64,000 bases of DNA, taken from assembly GCA_011037195.1 (NCBI GenBank), contig JAAEAF010001085.1, positions 269,460 through 333,459 on the forward strand, given 5' to 3'. The notes beneath the pieces were generated by a model, which saw only the letters and a program-made list of their open reading frames with translations, did no database searches and was not told the origin of the DNA. Source of the DNA: Triatoma infestans. Its lineage: Eukaryota > Arthropoda > Insecta > Hemiptera > Reduviidae. Below, piece after piece: positions 34,975-45,995 of the stretch. How positions within the stretch are numbered: position 1 is the stretch's first letter; the number at the start of each line of letters is the position of its first letter. The position numbers were made by a program, and so were the translations under genes.

Positions 34975-35475
34975 AAAATCTGGTGTGAAATATTCACTGG
35001 ACTTTCTCTTGCTACAATTCATAGAGCAATTTTCTTTAAATCTTTTTCTTTTAATGTTGACAATCGTTAAATGATCCCATAAAAAAGGGTAGTAGGAGTT
35101 ATCCTGTCCACTGAGTATAACTAGTAAGGGAGCGTTCTCTGTCGCAACTATAGCTTGGAGCGGCAGTTTAAATTTTAACCTAATTTACAGGTCCTTCAGA
35201 ACCCCACTAAAATAAGGTTTTCCGGAAAAATCTTTTAAATGAAAATTATGGAATTGGATCTATGCAGTGAGCATTCCAAGTTTAAAGAAAAAATCGGTGT
35301 AGCCATTTTCGACAGTAATTCCAAACAGTCCAAAACTCTGGTTTCGCACGCACACACACACTTTTTGTAGAAAACATTTTTTTTCTAACTCAGAGGACCT
35401 CAAAGTATGTATTTCCGGTGAAAACTCATAGAAAATTTGACTTGATCACAATATTTCCTCTTACTAAAGAGAAAG
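34975..35475 (-). repeat. FB family repeat
   Basis: From the inner end (aatctggtgtgaaatattcac ... ctttctcttgc) through the attccaagtttaaag block and a CA slot at 35347-35360 to the outer end (tatttcctcttact). Both ends are present in one minus half-copy. Confidence 0.75.
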
Positions 35476-35609
35476 TAAACCCTTATAATACTTATTAACT
35501 GTTAATAAAGTATAGTTTAACCAACTGTTGTTTTTTTTTTTTATTTGAAGATATTTTCTTATTGATATCGAAGTTTGTGTTCGATAACTAATATTCTTTT
35601 ACAATAGCT

Positions 35610-35838
35610 TCTTTGTTAGCATGCCGGCCTGATGACGACAAGGTTTCTTCAATTGAGAGTAAGTAACGGCTAGGCCAAGAGCTAGCTTCATGTCGTAGCC
35701 ACTTTCAGCTTTGCCTGTTTAGAAGAGCGAAACTGGAAGATCCACCATTAAGAATCCAAAATAAACCTCTTAGTGTCGGTCGCGTTGGGATAAGGCCCAT
35801 TCACATCTTTTTCAATGTAATCTAATCTAGCACAGGAA
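35610..35838. other. Unclassified moderately GC-rich stretch
   Basis: No open frame or recognised motif. The end (cttttttcaatgtaatctaatct-like) recalls the LINE 3' debris at 19.1 kb, but the match is weak. Confidence 0.3.
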
Positions 35839-36216
35839 GTTAATATAATAGATAAAAGAGGAGAGAGAATTAGAGAGAATGGATTTAGGAGTGAGATAGA
35901 AATAAACTAGTAGTATGTGCTGAACACTGTATAATGAATAGAAATGTATAATAACTGCAAGGAGTTTACACGTTGATAGAAGTTAGAGAATAAGGTAGCG
36001 AGAGAATAATTAAGACAGAGGCAGACTGGCTGGAGAATAGAAAGTAGAATGATGCTGACTGACTGGTGTCGATTGTACTTCTGAACTGTTCTTCAGTAGC
36101 TCTATATATGTATGAATTCTCCCTCTCTATTTTGGCCTAGGTACCGGCAAACTAGCTTCTTCCGATCCCTGAACCAGGTTCACGAATCTTAATGATTCGG
36201 ATCGCATTATATTAAC
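35839..36216 (+). mobile_element. Dispersed element with 11-bp terminal inverted repeats
   Basis: 378 bp bounded by GTTAATATAAT and its exact complement ATTATATTAAC. A related copy lies at about 51965-52300 in the same orientation, with shared blocks gtgctgaacactgtataat, gtagcgagagaataattaag, gaaagtagaatgatg, ctatatat and cgaatcttaatgattcggat. It could be an LTR (a TATA-like box is present at 36101-36108) or a small DNA transposon. Confidence 0.65.
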
Positions 36217-36219
36217 AAA

Positions 36220-36355
36220 AAAAATCTTTAGAGTCGTTTTTGAGAAAATCGCGAAAAACTGAAAAAAAAAAACTACTCAGGAAAGTCGCACTTCCGATTT
36301 TACCCGAAACCTACGGCTTAGATGCGATGGAGTATCTAAACGGAATCCCAAGTTT
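36220..36355 (-). repeat. FB family repeat, fragment
   Basis: Minus fragment with gtttttgagaaaatcgcg, cgcacttccgatttt and ggaatcccaagtttgagct. Confidence 0.65.
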
Positions 36356-36364
36356 GAGCTAGAT

Positions 36365-36535
36365 GAATATTGGGCTAGCCGTGACGTGAACGATAAACTT
36401 CGTGTCATTTAACCATTAAAGAAATGTATAAAATTTCAGTCAACAGTTTCAAAACCACCATTAGAGCAAAAGAGCGAATATTATTAGATAAAATAAACCA
36501 CAAGTTATTTGTTTAAAGTAAATCTCCATTCAATT
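36365..36535 (+). repeat. 171-bp repeat, copy 2
   Basis: Inverted copy of 29962-30132, starting gaatattgggctagccg and ending ctccattcaatt. It lies between two FB pieces. Confidence 0.85.
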
Positions 36536-36544
36536 ATTTATTTA

Positions 36545-37510
36545 CTTTCTTTTACTACTAACAGCGAGGAAGTATTGTAATCGTGTGAAATTTTCGATAT
36601 CGATTTTTCAACAGAAATATCCGTTTTAAGGTTCCCTGAGTCCAAAAAATGGTTGGTGTGTGCGTGTATATATATATATATATATACATATATGTGAACA
36701 GCATTGCTCAAAAACGAATAGTGGTAGAAACTTCAAACGTTTAGGTATCACCACGGGATCTGATAGAGGTTATTTGTCAAAATTCTTCAACCGGAAGTAC
36801 CACTTTACTGATTGATTGTTTTTACTTTTTTGCGATTTTCTCAAAAACGGCTTGTATATCAACTATACGTACAAAGAGCTACAACTTTTATTTGAAACAT
36901 TTCTCCGGAAAAATTCATTTAAGGGTACTTTTGGGAGAGGGGTGGGGTTAGGTTTTTCATCTAAAGTCCTATTTCAGTTTATTGCACAATTCTATCATCT
37001 AAATAATATTAATTAGAATGAAATATTGTTGAATTCCGAGTTTGAAAAAACTCGGATGACCGGAAGTGCGTTTTTACTAGGAAGGATGTTTTAGTTTTCT
37101 GCTATTTTCTCTAAAAACGACTCCATTTTCTTTAAATTATGTGAACTGCACATAGTTACTACTTTTATTTGAAGCATTCCTCCTGGTAAAGTCATTTATG
37201 GCGGTTTTTGGGGGAGGGATGGGATTATGTTTTCTCTAATGTGCTATGATAGTTGATTATACAATTCTACCATCCAAACAAAATTAATTAGAAATAAATA
37301 GATGGCCAAAATTTCGTGTTTCAAGAAAATTAGTAAACCGGAAGTGCGCTTTTACTGAACAGTTTTATCAATTTTTGCGATTTTCTCCACAAAAACACCG
37401 GCGAATTTCATTAAATTTGGAATACTAACTATAAACTTTGTCAATCACAATTTTGAAAACTGGAGTAAGAGAAAGTTGTGTGTGTGTTTCACACCAGATT
37501 TTTTTTTTTT
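36545..37510 (+). repeat. FB family repeat, near-complete arm
   Basis: From the outer terminus (tttactttcttttactac) through a TG/TA slot (36658-36693), two copies of the middle blocks (ggggaggg-tggg at 36935 and 37210), and the inner end gtaagagaaagttgtgtgtg with cacaccagattttt at 37480. It is followed head to head by a minus outer end. Confidence 0.8.
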
Positions 37511-37655
37511 TAATTTTTGAGATATTCTGCTCACTCACACACACACACACACCACTGTTCACTCGCCAAAAACTTTTTTTTCATAATCAGGCCTTTCAAA
37601 ACATGTATTTCCGGTGAAACCTCAATTATCTCAATTACTAAGAAGTAAGAGAAAG
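37511..37655 (-). repeat. FB family repeat, outer end in inverted position
   Basis: Minus strand: CA slot at 37526-37551, aaaacatgtatttccggtg and the terminus aagtaagagaaagta. Together with the previous copy it forms an incomplete inverted pair. Confidence 0.8.
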
Positions 37656-38384
37656 TAACAAGGATGTAAAATCATTAGGTAAATAATTATAGAATATTTT
37701 ACTAATGAAAAGAGGAAGGTTACGTTCAAATTGGTTCTAGAACATAAGAGCTTAGAGTTAAACAACACTGTATGCTTTCTGTTATTTATCTACGCAATAA
37801 TATTATAAATATTAAAACAAAAGTTTAATATACTTGTGTATTATTTAATATATTTTTAACAATTTTATCCTTATGTTAAAATTTATTTAATTGAACCGTA
37901 GTTGGCAATACTGTAATTACTTTTAAACTCTAGAGTATAAACAAGTTTGTCAATCACATTATTCAATCAATTTTAAAACTAAATTCTTTCTTTCCGTCTA
38001 TTATCAACTAAAGATAGTTTAACTTGCGTGCTTTAATAAATTATTAAAGCCACTTTAAATAAATAATATCAATAAAATAATATACATTTTCTAAATTAAA
38101 AATATAGGTGAAATTTAATAATTTGTTTCTATTAAAAAAAAAAGCATGCAAACAATATTTCATGACCTAATTTCTTGTCTGAATTACTCACTAAATCAAA
38201 TTGATTTTTAAAAATCCGATATCTATGAATCATCATTCGCCCTTTTGAATGTATTTTTATTTTTTTAATATTACTTTTATATAATCGGGTAAATTATAAT
38301 ATCAATTAAAACATGCAAACTTTTTCACAAGAAGATCAGTTAGATATCAGAAACATTTTCCGTGGTAGCCTGCTTCGTTTTGTG

Positions 38385-38425
38385 GTCATCGACCGGTTTC
38401 GGGCGTTCGCCCATCTTCAGGATGC
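38385..38425 (-). ncRNA. Hammerhead ribozyme motif, intact core
   Basis: Minus strand: CAUC (38424-38421), CUGAAGA (38420-38414), U, stem II GGGCGAACGCCC, GAAA, palindromic ACCGGU, C17 at 38391, then GAUG pairing with CAUC. Predicted cleavage is between 38391 and 38390. Stem II is a perfect 4-bp hairpin with a GAAC loop. Confidence 0.85.
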
Positions 38426-38530
38426 GTTTTTCAGACAGTGTGCCAACACAGACTCGTACAGAGACTTAGCTTCACACTAACTGAGCTAATGTCTCTGTGC
38501 AAGTCTGTGTTATCACACTGCCTGACAAAC

Positions 38531-38570
38531 GCATCCTGAAAATGGGCGAACGCCCGAAACCGGTCGATGA
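38531..38570 (+). ncRNA. Hammerhead motif with one core change
   Basis: Same layout as its partner on the opposite strand, but the core reads CUGAAAA (38536-38542), replacing the invariant G8 with A. G8 acts as the general acid in hammerheads, so activity should be lost. Confidence 0.75.
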
Positions 38571-38669
38571 CCACAAAATGAAGCAGGCTACCACGGAAAA
38601 ATGTCTCTGATGCTTTCCAGCTCTGCGGAACCAACCACCACAACACAATCAGTTAGATATATTTTTAAT

Positions 38670-38780
38670 TTTTACTTTCTCTTACAGTTATAAGAATGAG
38701 TAATGCAATCATGTCAAATTTGTGAAATTGATTTTTCACCGGAAATAGGATATTTTGATATTACTAGAAAGAAAACAAAT
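38670..38780 (+). repeat. FB family repeat, outer end
   Basis: Starts actttctcttacagttataag and then the tttcaccggaaata block; truncated afterwards. Confidence 0.6.
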
Positions 38781-38879
38781 TATAGTTTTCCTACAGCAAC
38801 AAATTATTGTGACAATTATGCCACCAAAATTATTGGTTAAAGTTGTACTTTTATTCTCTAGATATTAAAAATAAAAAAC

Positions 38880-39520
38880 AGTGTTGCCAACTTTTTTTAA
38901 ACACATCCTCCTTCAACACAACCTCCTTCTCTCTTCTCGTGTCTTTCGCACTGCCACCTATTTCCTCCCGGCAGTGTAAGTAGTGGAAAATATAAGAAGA
39001 TAAATTCCTCTTCTATTCTTTTCCTATTTTTTTTCCTTTCTTCTTCTTTAAAAAGATTTACAAAATAATAATAAAGAAACTACTCAATACAATAATTATT
39101 GTCAGCTGACGTTCCCGCAAAAATCAGCATTGCCACGCTTACAAACAATACACGCCACAGTACGAAAGGTAAAACGACTGTGACGGACAGGTCTGGCAGC
39201 GCCTGCTACCTAGTGGCTTCCTAATTATATGGGCTAATTATAAGGAATAATCACAATTCTAACTCTACTCAGTAACAGAGTTAAGTCCTTTTATAACTCT
39301 CATTCAGTTGCCACACTCGAATGCGTTCGCATGGACAAACTTGGGACAAGAGGGACAAGAAAAATGGCATTTTACTTTCTTGTCAAACAGGTAACTATTT
39401 AACGGATACTCTCTATAGCGTTTGAATACAATTTTAAGGAAATAACCTAAAGTCTCAGGAAGCACAGACTTGGCCCTCTTGTTTATCACAAAAGAGTATC
39501 CATAGCAAAACTTCCGGACG
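38880..39520. other. Unclassified region
   Basis: C-rich patches (38905-38980) and a 61-codon minus frame at 39304-39489 with a CxxC pair. Neither was recognised; no supportable gene. Confidence 0.3.
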
Positions 39521-40254
39521 TAATCCGTTAACTATAAGTGCGACTGTACTGAATAGTGTTTTTCTTCTTTTTTTTTCAGTTTTCCAATGCTTTTCTCAAT
39601 AAATGCTTGAAACAATATCGCTTATCATTTTTTATTTCAAATATTTTGCTGTAAAAGTTTTTTAAGTAAACGTTATTTTGCTGTTTAAGTTTTTCGGAGA
39701 TCTGTTCTCTTAAACTTTAAACTGTTATTATTGGGATTAATACAAACGCTGTCTGGGTCGTGTACAACGGAATTCCATTCTACTGTTCCCCATCATTTTT
39801 TTAAAGTTTGTTAAATTATAATTTTAATAATTTTAGTAAAGGAAATTCAAGGAATCCTCCACACCATAACAATTCTAAGTAGTTAAATAAACAAAAATTG
39901 TCTTTGATAAATCGATCAGTGTTGAACAAAATTTAATTTAATATAAAAAGGTAGAAGAATGAAAGAAATCTCAGATTACTTAAAGACAAAAACAGAAGGA
40001 TTATATAGGGACAGGTTGGAATTTTATCAAGGATGCAATGAGATACAGTCGAAGATGGTAGATGTCACCTTTAAAAGGAAGTACAACGAACTGGACTTCC
40101 TACTATCTTCTACACTTTACACACACACACACACACACACACGTTCATCTAAATGCAGCAAGCATTAAATTTCTTATATATTCACTGTCTTATTGATATT
40201 TTCTGCTCGGATGGTTTGTAGTTTTTATGGCAATTACTTCATAAAAAAAAAAAA

Positions 40255-40540
40255 AAGTGTGATATTTTCACAGGACTTCTATTTTATGAGATCTCATGGT
40301 TTTAATAATGTAAAAATTGTGATTTTGAATTCTTATTAAACGGTAGTAGCCCTTAAATATTATTATAGTTAAATACATTGAAATGTCACTGTAGAGGGGA
40401 GCGTAAACATCACTGCAGGAGCCCCCAGGATTCCCCAAAACTATTTTTTTTTTTTTAGAAAAATGTTTAGAATACAAGTGATTTAAATTAATATATTTAA
40501 ACGAAAATATTTCCTGCAATGCCGAAAAAAATCTGTAGCG
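40255..40540 (-). repeat. FB family repeat, fragment
   Basis: Minus fragment containing the CA-slot side, the ccaaaactattttt block and the tagaaaaatgttt-aatacaagtga block. Confidence 0.5.
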
Positions 40541-40739
40541 TAGAAAAAATAGGGTAAGAAGGATGTGCGTACAGTGTTATCAGAAGGAGAGAGAGTGTCT
40601 AGAAAGCCAGGAATTTAGGAAAAATGTAGAAAATACTGGACCGTATCACAATAATTGCCCCAAACCACCTTACCTGCGTTTCAATTGTTTCGGCGAAACT
40701 AGGCAAAGTATATGTCATATATTATTTTCTCTCGGTCCC

Positions 40740-41335
40740 TCCTGGTAAGAGTGTGTGTGCTTGTGTGTCTGTGTTAAACAAATTGGTTAAAATATCTCAA
40801 AAACGAAAAGTTGCAGGAAGCTTAAAACTTGATATTCCGACTAAGCACTACCACCGCATCTGAACGAAAGTTTCAGGCAAAATCCATCAACCGGAAGTGC
40901 GTCATCAATTGAATGTTCTTTATTTCAGGTTTTTCGCGATTTTTTTTGAAAAAAGTTTTAAAGATTTTCTTTACACGTTCTATAACTATTTACACACATA
41001 AATATGTGTCTAAATATGTGTCTATTTACTTTTTTTTTGTAATATTTTCCTGGGAAAATTAATATTTTGGGGTTCAATTCTGGGGGAGGGGGGCAATAGC
41101 GTTGTTTTCCTCTAAATTATTACTTCAATCCAGTGTGTCTTTCTATCACTTATATATTATTAATATATCTTCGAAGCATTGTTAGAATTCCAAGTCCATC
41201 TCCCTCTGTATAACGTTGAAGACATTTGCACATATAGGTACGTAGTAAAAATTTTAAGTTTGCTTCTCATTTATAATTATAAAGACAGCGTTAGAGAAAG
41301 TCGCCTGCATGTTTTTCACACCAGATTTATATTAC
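40740..41335 (+). repeat. FB family repeat
   Basis: Plus copy with a TG slot at 40750-40770, aaaaacgaaaagttgcagg, the ggggaggggggcaat block and the inner end agagaaagtcgcctgc with cacaccagattta. Confidence 0.75.
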
Positions 41336-41504
41336 TCACTATTACTTAGAAAGTGTACTGTTTGATTAACAGTTTACTACAAAAATACAGTAAAATAACC
41401 TATTTTTGAAGGTTATATATTTCGTGTGTAAAATTATTGCTGACAAGAGAAATTTTCATGTATGGACGGATAGATGGCGTTTATTAATCAACATTAATTA
41501 TTAA

Positions 41505-42180
41505 TCTTATTACTTTCTCTTACTATTAGTAAGAGGAAGTATTGTACTCCGCTTACGAAATATCCATTTTGAGGTCCCCCTGAGTCCAAAAAAGTGGTTT
41601 TTAGAAACTGGACTGGGTGTGTGTTGGTATATATATGTATGTGAACAGGATAGCTCAAAAACGAAAACCGTAGAAAGTTGAAACTTGATATTCCGTTTAG
41701 ATATCACCATGTGATCTGGCAGTACGTTATCTGTCACAATTCCTCAACCGGAAGTACCAGTTTACTAGTTTTTTTTTTTTTACTTTTTTGCGATTTTCTC
41801 AAAAATGGCTCCAACGATTTTCTTCAAACACGATACATACACATACAAAGAGTTACAACTTTTATTTGAAACATTTCTCCCGGAAAATTCATTTAAGGGC
41901 ACTTCTGGGGGAGGGGTGGGGTTAGGTTTTTCTCTAAAGTGCTATCATAGTTGATTATAAATTCTATCATCCAAACAAAATTAAATAGAAATAGATGGCC
42001 AAAATTCCGAGTTTCAAGAAAATTAGTAAACCGGAAGTGCGCTTTTACTGGACAGTTTTTTCCAGTTTTCGCCGATTTTCATTAAATTTGATAGACTAAC
42101 TATAAAATTTGTCAATTATGATTTTGAGAACTGGAGTAAGAGAAAGTTGTGTGAGTGTTTCACATCAGATTTTCGTTCAT
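41505..42180 (+). repeat. FB family repeat, complete half-element (reference copy)
   Basis: The cleanest single arm, about 675 bp. Outer terminus: ACTTTCTCTTACT (41512-41524) and AGTAAGAGGAAGT (41528-41540), a 13-bp hairpin with a 3-nt loop. Then the TG/TA slot (41608-41642), the ctcaaaaacgaaaacc block, the ccggaagtaccagtttac block, the gggggaggggtggggtta block, the gtaaaccggaagtgcg block and the inner end gtaagagaaagttgtgtgag with a cacatcagatttt block. No protein encoded. Confidence 0.85.
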
Positions 42181-42307
42181 ATTGCTTTCTAATTACTTTA
42201 ATTTTTTTCTAATTAATATATAAGTGAGACAGGTTTGTTCGAATACAGCTCAAAAGTTTAGGCGATAGGCGATTCTTTACTGAAATAAAATTGTACTCTT
42301 ATCAAAT

Positions 42308-42526
42308 CCGTGTATTTATCAGAGACATTTTCCGTGGTAGCTTGCTTCATTTTGTGGTCGTCGACCGGTTTCGGGCGTTCGCCCATCTTAAGGATGCGTT
42401 TGTCAGACAGTGTGGTAACACAGACTTGCACAGGTGATGATCACAAAATGAAGCAGGCTGCCACGGAAAATGTCTCTGATGCTTTCCAGCTCTGCGGAAC
42501 CACCACTACAACAACCGTGTATTTAT
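42308..42526. mobile_element. Hammerhead dyad element (family 1) with 12-bp target duplication
   Basis: The element 42320-42514 is flanked by CCGTGTATTTAT at 42308-42319 and 42515-42526. The left arm has the whole motif region; the right arm is shortened and keeps only the part from gatcacaaaatgaagcagg to the outer end. An internal deletion derivative of the dyad at 38348-38647. Confidence 0.88.
42358..42397 (-). ncRNA. Hammerhead motif with core change
   Basis: Minus strand: CAUC, CUUAAGA instead of CUGANGA (invariant G5 changed to U), U, GGGCGAACGCCC, GAAA, ACCGGUC, GACG. Stem I pairing is also weakened (GACG instead of GAUG). Probably inactive. Confidence 0.7.
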
Positions 42527-42529
42527 AAA

Positions 42530-43310
42530 CAGCAATTTAGAATTTCACCATCATTGCATGTTTTATATACCTCAACTTGGATTTCTGTTAATTTTTTTTT
42601 TAAGCTGATAATGATATATTTATAATTACGAAACTTTCCTAGCACAAATAATTAATAAAAGTAGGAGGAGTTATTGTTCATCAATCCAAATTTGCAGAAT
42701 ATAAGATTTCCTCCTCACTAATCAACATATTTTTTTTTAAATGACACAACTTCGTTAAAGTAACATATGCACTTATTTATGCAATTCGTTTGCCGCCAAC
42801 ACTTCTTGTATTTATTACAATGTTCGGTCACTTAGCGGCCTTGGACTCTTTTTTATTTTATAATAAGTCTTTATTGATTTTTGCTAAAACATCTATTCAT
42901 TTTCATATTATAAAAAAACAGTCACTTTTCAATATTGTATAAACAATGAAACAACAAGTTTGACATTATGGTTGGCAAGCTTGTATTTAACCTACTTTTT
43001 ATTCAATACAGTTAATAAATAGTTAAACATATTTAAATAAAAGGAACAAACAAACAAAAAAATTAGAGAAAGTAAAAATTACCTCATATTTAACTTGACT
43101 TTAAAAGATTATTAAAGTAAATTAGTTCAGAAAAGGCAAAGTAAAAAATGTCATTAGAGTCACGAAATAAAGATAATATTTATACGGTTTGCGTTAAAAA
43201 AGTTAGTTTTTAGTAAACATAAAGTAAACTAATTATAATTAAATATAACATGAAATAACTCCATTTAGAAATATTAATTAAAAAAAAAAACAACTTGAAC
43301 AGCTGTTCGT
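42530..43310. other. AT-rich region, nothing recognised
   Basis: No gene or repeat family recognised. Confidence 0.5.
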
Positions 43311-43319
43311 TATTATTAT

Positions 43320-43995
43320 TTCCTCTCACCATTGTAAGAGGAAGTACTGCAATCGTGTTTTTCTTTGGTAATGCAGGTTTCCAGATCACCTAACAAAAAA
43401 AAGTGTTTTGTGTTTTTAATTTTGCTTGTGTACCTATGTGTTGTTTGTATGAAGTATATAGTCAGCATAATAAAAAAAAAGAAAAAAAACTAAGGAATAT
43501 TTAGCAGAACGTTTGAACTTGAAATTTAGGGGAGGGATTAGCTAAGTGGTAGCGCATTGGACTCTCGCGCGGAGTTCCCGGATTCGAGTCCAAGGCTACC
43601 CTTAGATTTTTTTCTTCCTAGGAGCCTCTACAGCCCACTTTTCGGTGATGGACAGTGTTGCCTGAAGCGAGAGAACACTATCCGGAGGCCGGCAGCGCAC
43701 TGAGAAGGCTCCGAGCGCTAACGACCATAGTTGTTGAAGCGGCTTAAATTTAAAAAAAAAAAACTTGAAATTTCGTTCAACTCCCATAGAGCACCGACTT
43801 TAATGTTTTACGTTAAATTGGGACAAGCGGAAGTAGCATTTATTGAATTAGATTATTTTTCAGAATTTTTTTTTGTTTGAAACTATGCTTCAACAATTTT
43901 CTTCAAATTTTGCATTTACACTATAAAATATAGAGTTCAGCACCATTAGCTTTTCCCTTATACATCCTTATATTACAATAGATTTAATTATATAT
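43320..43995 (+). repeat. FB family repeat interrupted by a SINE
   Basis: Outer end at 43320 (ctcaccattgtaagaggaag), TG-poor slot, gaacttgaaattt; after the SINE the copy resumes with aacttgaaatttcgttcaac and continues to the ttcttcaaattttgc block. Confidence 0.65.
43528..43761 (+). mobile_element. tRNA-derived SINE, copy 4
   Basis: Complete head, body and A-tail. Flanked by the 12-bp duplication AACTTGAAATTT at 43516-43527 and 43762-43773. It is inserted inside an FB repeat, so it is younger than that repeat. Confidence 0.93.
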
Positions 43996-44039
43996 TGTAA
44001 ATTTAGGAAAAAATACTATATTAAAAAAGAACTATCGTT

Positions 44040-44420
44040 TCGAACTATTTACTTTGATGACTAGCAAACAATTTAAACAGTTGCCTGCTGTAGAGGTCCA
44101 TGAAAAACCAGCAGCATTTCACTAATAGTCCTGTTCGGAACTCCCAATCTTAGACTGACGACAACCCACTGAGCTCATCCGCAGAGATGAATGCTGTGAA
44201 ACTCATCCCTGGAACATAAACTGGAAAACAGTGGTCCATTCATCAAGAGAAATTTGCCGAGTGATCTCCTCTCTCAAAATAGACCGTAGCTACAGACCTA
44301 CCATCCATTCTGGGAATCGTCCGTGTAATATACCGGTTGTAATTATCAGATTATACACTAGTCGGACCCAATCTTTCCTTGAAGGTAAGTATGATTGAAA
44401 ACAGAAATCTTCAACATTCT
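44040..44420. other. Moderately GC-rich unclassified stretch
   Basis: All plus frames before the strong donor-like gaaggtaagtat at 44387 are closed by stops, so an exon is not supported. Confidence 0.3.
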
Positions 44421-44639
44421 ATCAGAAGAAAAACCTGTATGGGGGACCTTTAAAAGGATCTATATAATATTAATATATATATGAAGCGTTGCTAGAATTC
44501 CAAATTTGAAGTAAATCGTTTAACCGGAAGTGTGCCTTACAAGTGTAAGGGGAATGCTATCTGCATTACAGAGGTAAGATTTTTTTTCCAAACATTTTTC
44601 TGGAAAAATTGATTTTTAATAAGTTCAGAGTAATCTGGA

Positions 44640-45400
44640 CGTTATTTGATATGTTATTGGGTTACGTTCTTATTAGGCAGCACGATAACAATCACGTATT
44701 TATCTTGCCCCAGAGTTGAGATATATGAACTCTCCCCACCACTACCACTACATATTTGTTGGGGTAAATTAATCATGTTTTAAATTTAATGAAAATTTGT
44801 CAATTTTAAATTTGTATTGTTGTTATATTAACTACAGAATTAAAAAGTCTTTGAGTTTCATACAGATTTTTTTTTATTTATTTAATTTTACACTGTCAAG
44901 AAAAGGTTCCAATTATAACACTATATTTAATATTATAAGTATAATTATAATATTAATAATTTATTAATGAAACATTTTTATTTCTTATGCTTTATGGTGC
45001 TATATTTTTATTAAAGCAGTTACATAACCATAATGTCAAGCAATTTGACATCAGACCCATCTAGTGGTGAGATATTTCATGTAAGAGCATAATCGACTAA
45101 CTCGTTCTTATTTATTTACTGTTTTATTTTATTTAACAATAAAAAAAAAATCTATAGTAAAAATCTATTTATTTATATTCATTATTGTTATTTTATTATT
45201 TATTTAATGAAAAAAAATAAAACAGAAATATTTTTGTTTCTTATTTAGGAATGAATATTTTCAATAGAAATGGTGTAATATTTAGAACCAGAAAGTTGTC
45301 ACCTTAATGACAGGCAATTCTTCTTTTGAAACTTTCAATAAAGTGTTTATTGAAAGTTGCGCACGTTTAAAGAAAAATTTATTAATTGTAATGACTGCAG
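44640..45400. other. AT-rich region, nothing recognised
   Basis: Poly-A/T runs only. Confidence 0.5.
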
Positions 45401-45995
45401 TAAGAGTGATAGAAGCAGTGTAAATGTTTCACGCTTGATTCATTTTCTACCGTATATTTTACATCAACTTCACTACAGTTGAAATAAAACATTATCAGCA
45501 CATTGGTAACATTTTTCTTCCGGATGTCTCTTCTTCTTCTTCTTCTTCAGCTTCATGGGAAGATATCAACTGTACCGCTATGGTCCGTTGTATTATTCTT
45601 TATAAGCGAGTGTGTCTTATGTACATCACTTATAAAATAGTTGAGCCCTATTGTACCATACTATTATTTCTTCTTCCATACACACACTCACATAATCACA
45701 TATATATATACCATTCAACAAAGCGATTATTTGTGTGTGTATTGCAGTCAAAATAAGTATAGTAACCTCTACTATGTGAGAGAATATTCCCAAGAAAAAT
45801 TATTTGAATTTATAAGCAATAATAATCATTATACATAATTGATGAAAGACAAATAATGTTTATTATTAATAGATTATTTAGGAAATGTCTGTTATTAGTA
45901 CTGTAAATAAAGTTGTATTTCTCCAAATAGCTGTACAGTTTTAAGTTTGAATAAAACATAAGAGATATTTTCCATGATAGCCTGTTTTTTTTTTT

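Larger units (their letters stand above)
38335..38660. mobile_element. Hammerhead dyad element (family 1) with 13-bp target duplication
   Basis: The element 38348-38647 consists of two inverted arms: left about 38348-38462, and right about 38500-38647 extending further at the outer end to ccaaccaccacaacac. It is flanked by the direct repeat ATCAGTTAGATAT at 38335-38347 and 38648-38660, so it inserted as one unit. Both arms carry hammerhead motifs, the left on minus (intact core) and the right on plus (core G8 changed to A). No protein is encoded, so it must have been mobilised by another element's machinery. Confidence 0.88.

Noticed and set aside
41505..42180. FB repeat as a Helitron
   Set aside because: The terminal hairpin is suggestive, but no CTRR end or Helitron-type 5' TC was seen at a consistent boundary, and inner ends are inverted to each other.
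44383..44395. Exon ending at a strong donor (gaaggtaagtat)
   Set aside because: All three plus frames before it contain stops within short distances and no acceptor-bounded open frame reaches it.
45520..45560. Hammerhead core CUGAAGA on minus near 45531-45550
   Set aside because: It is part of a TTC microsatellite; no stem II, GAAA or stem III follows.
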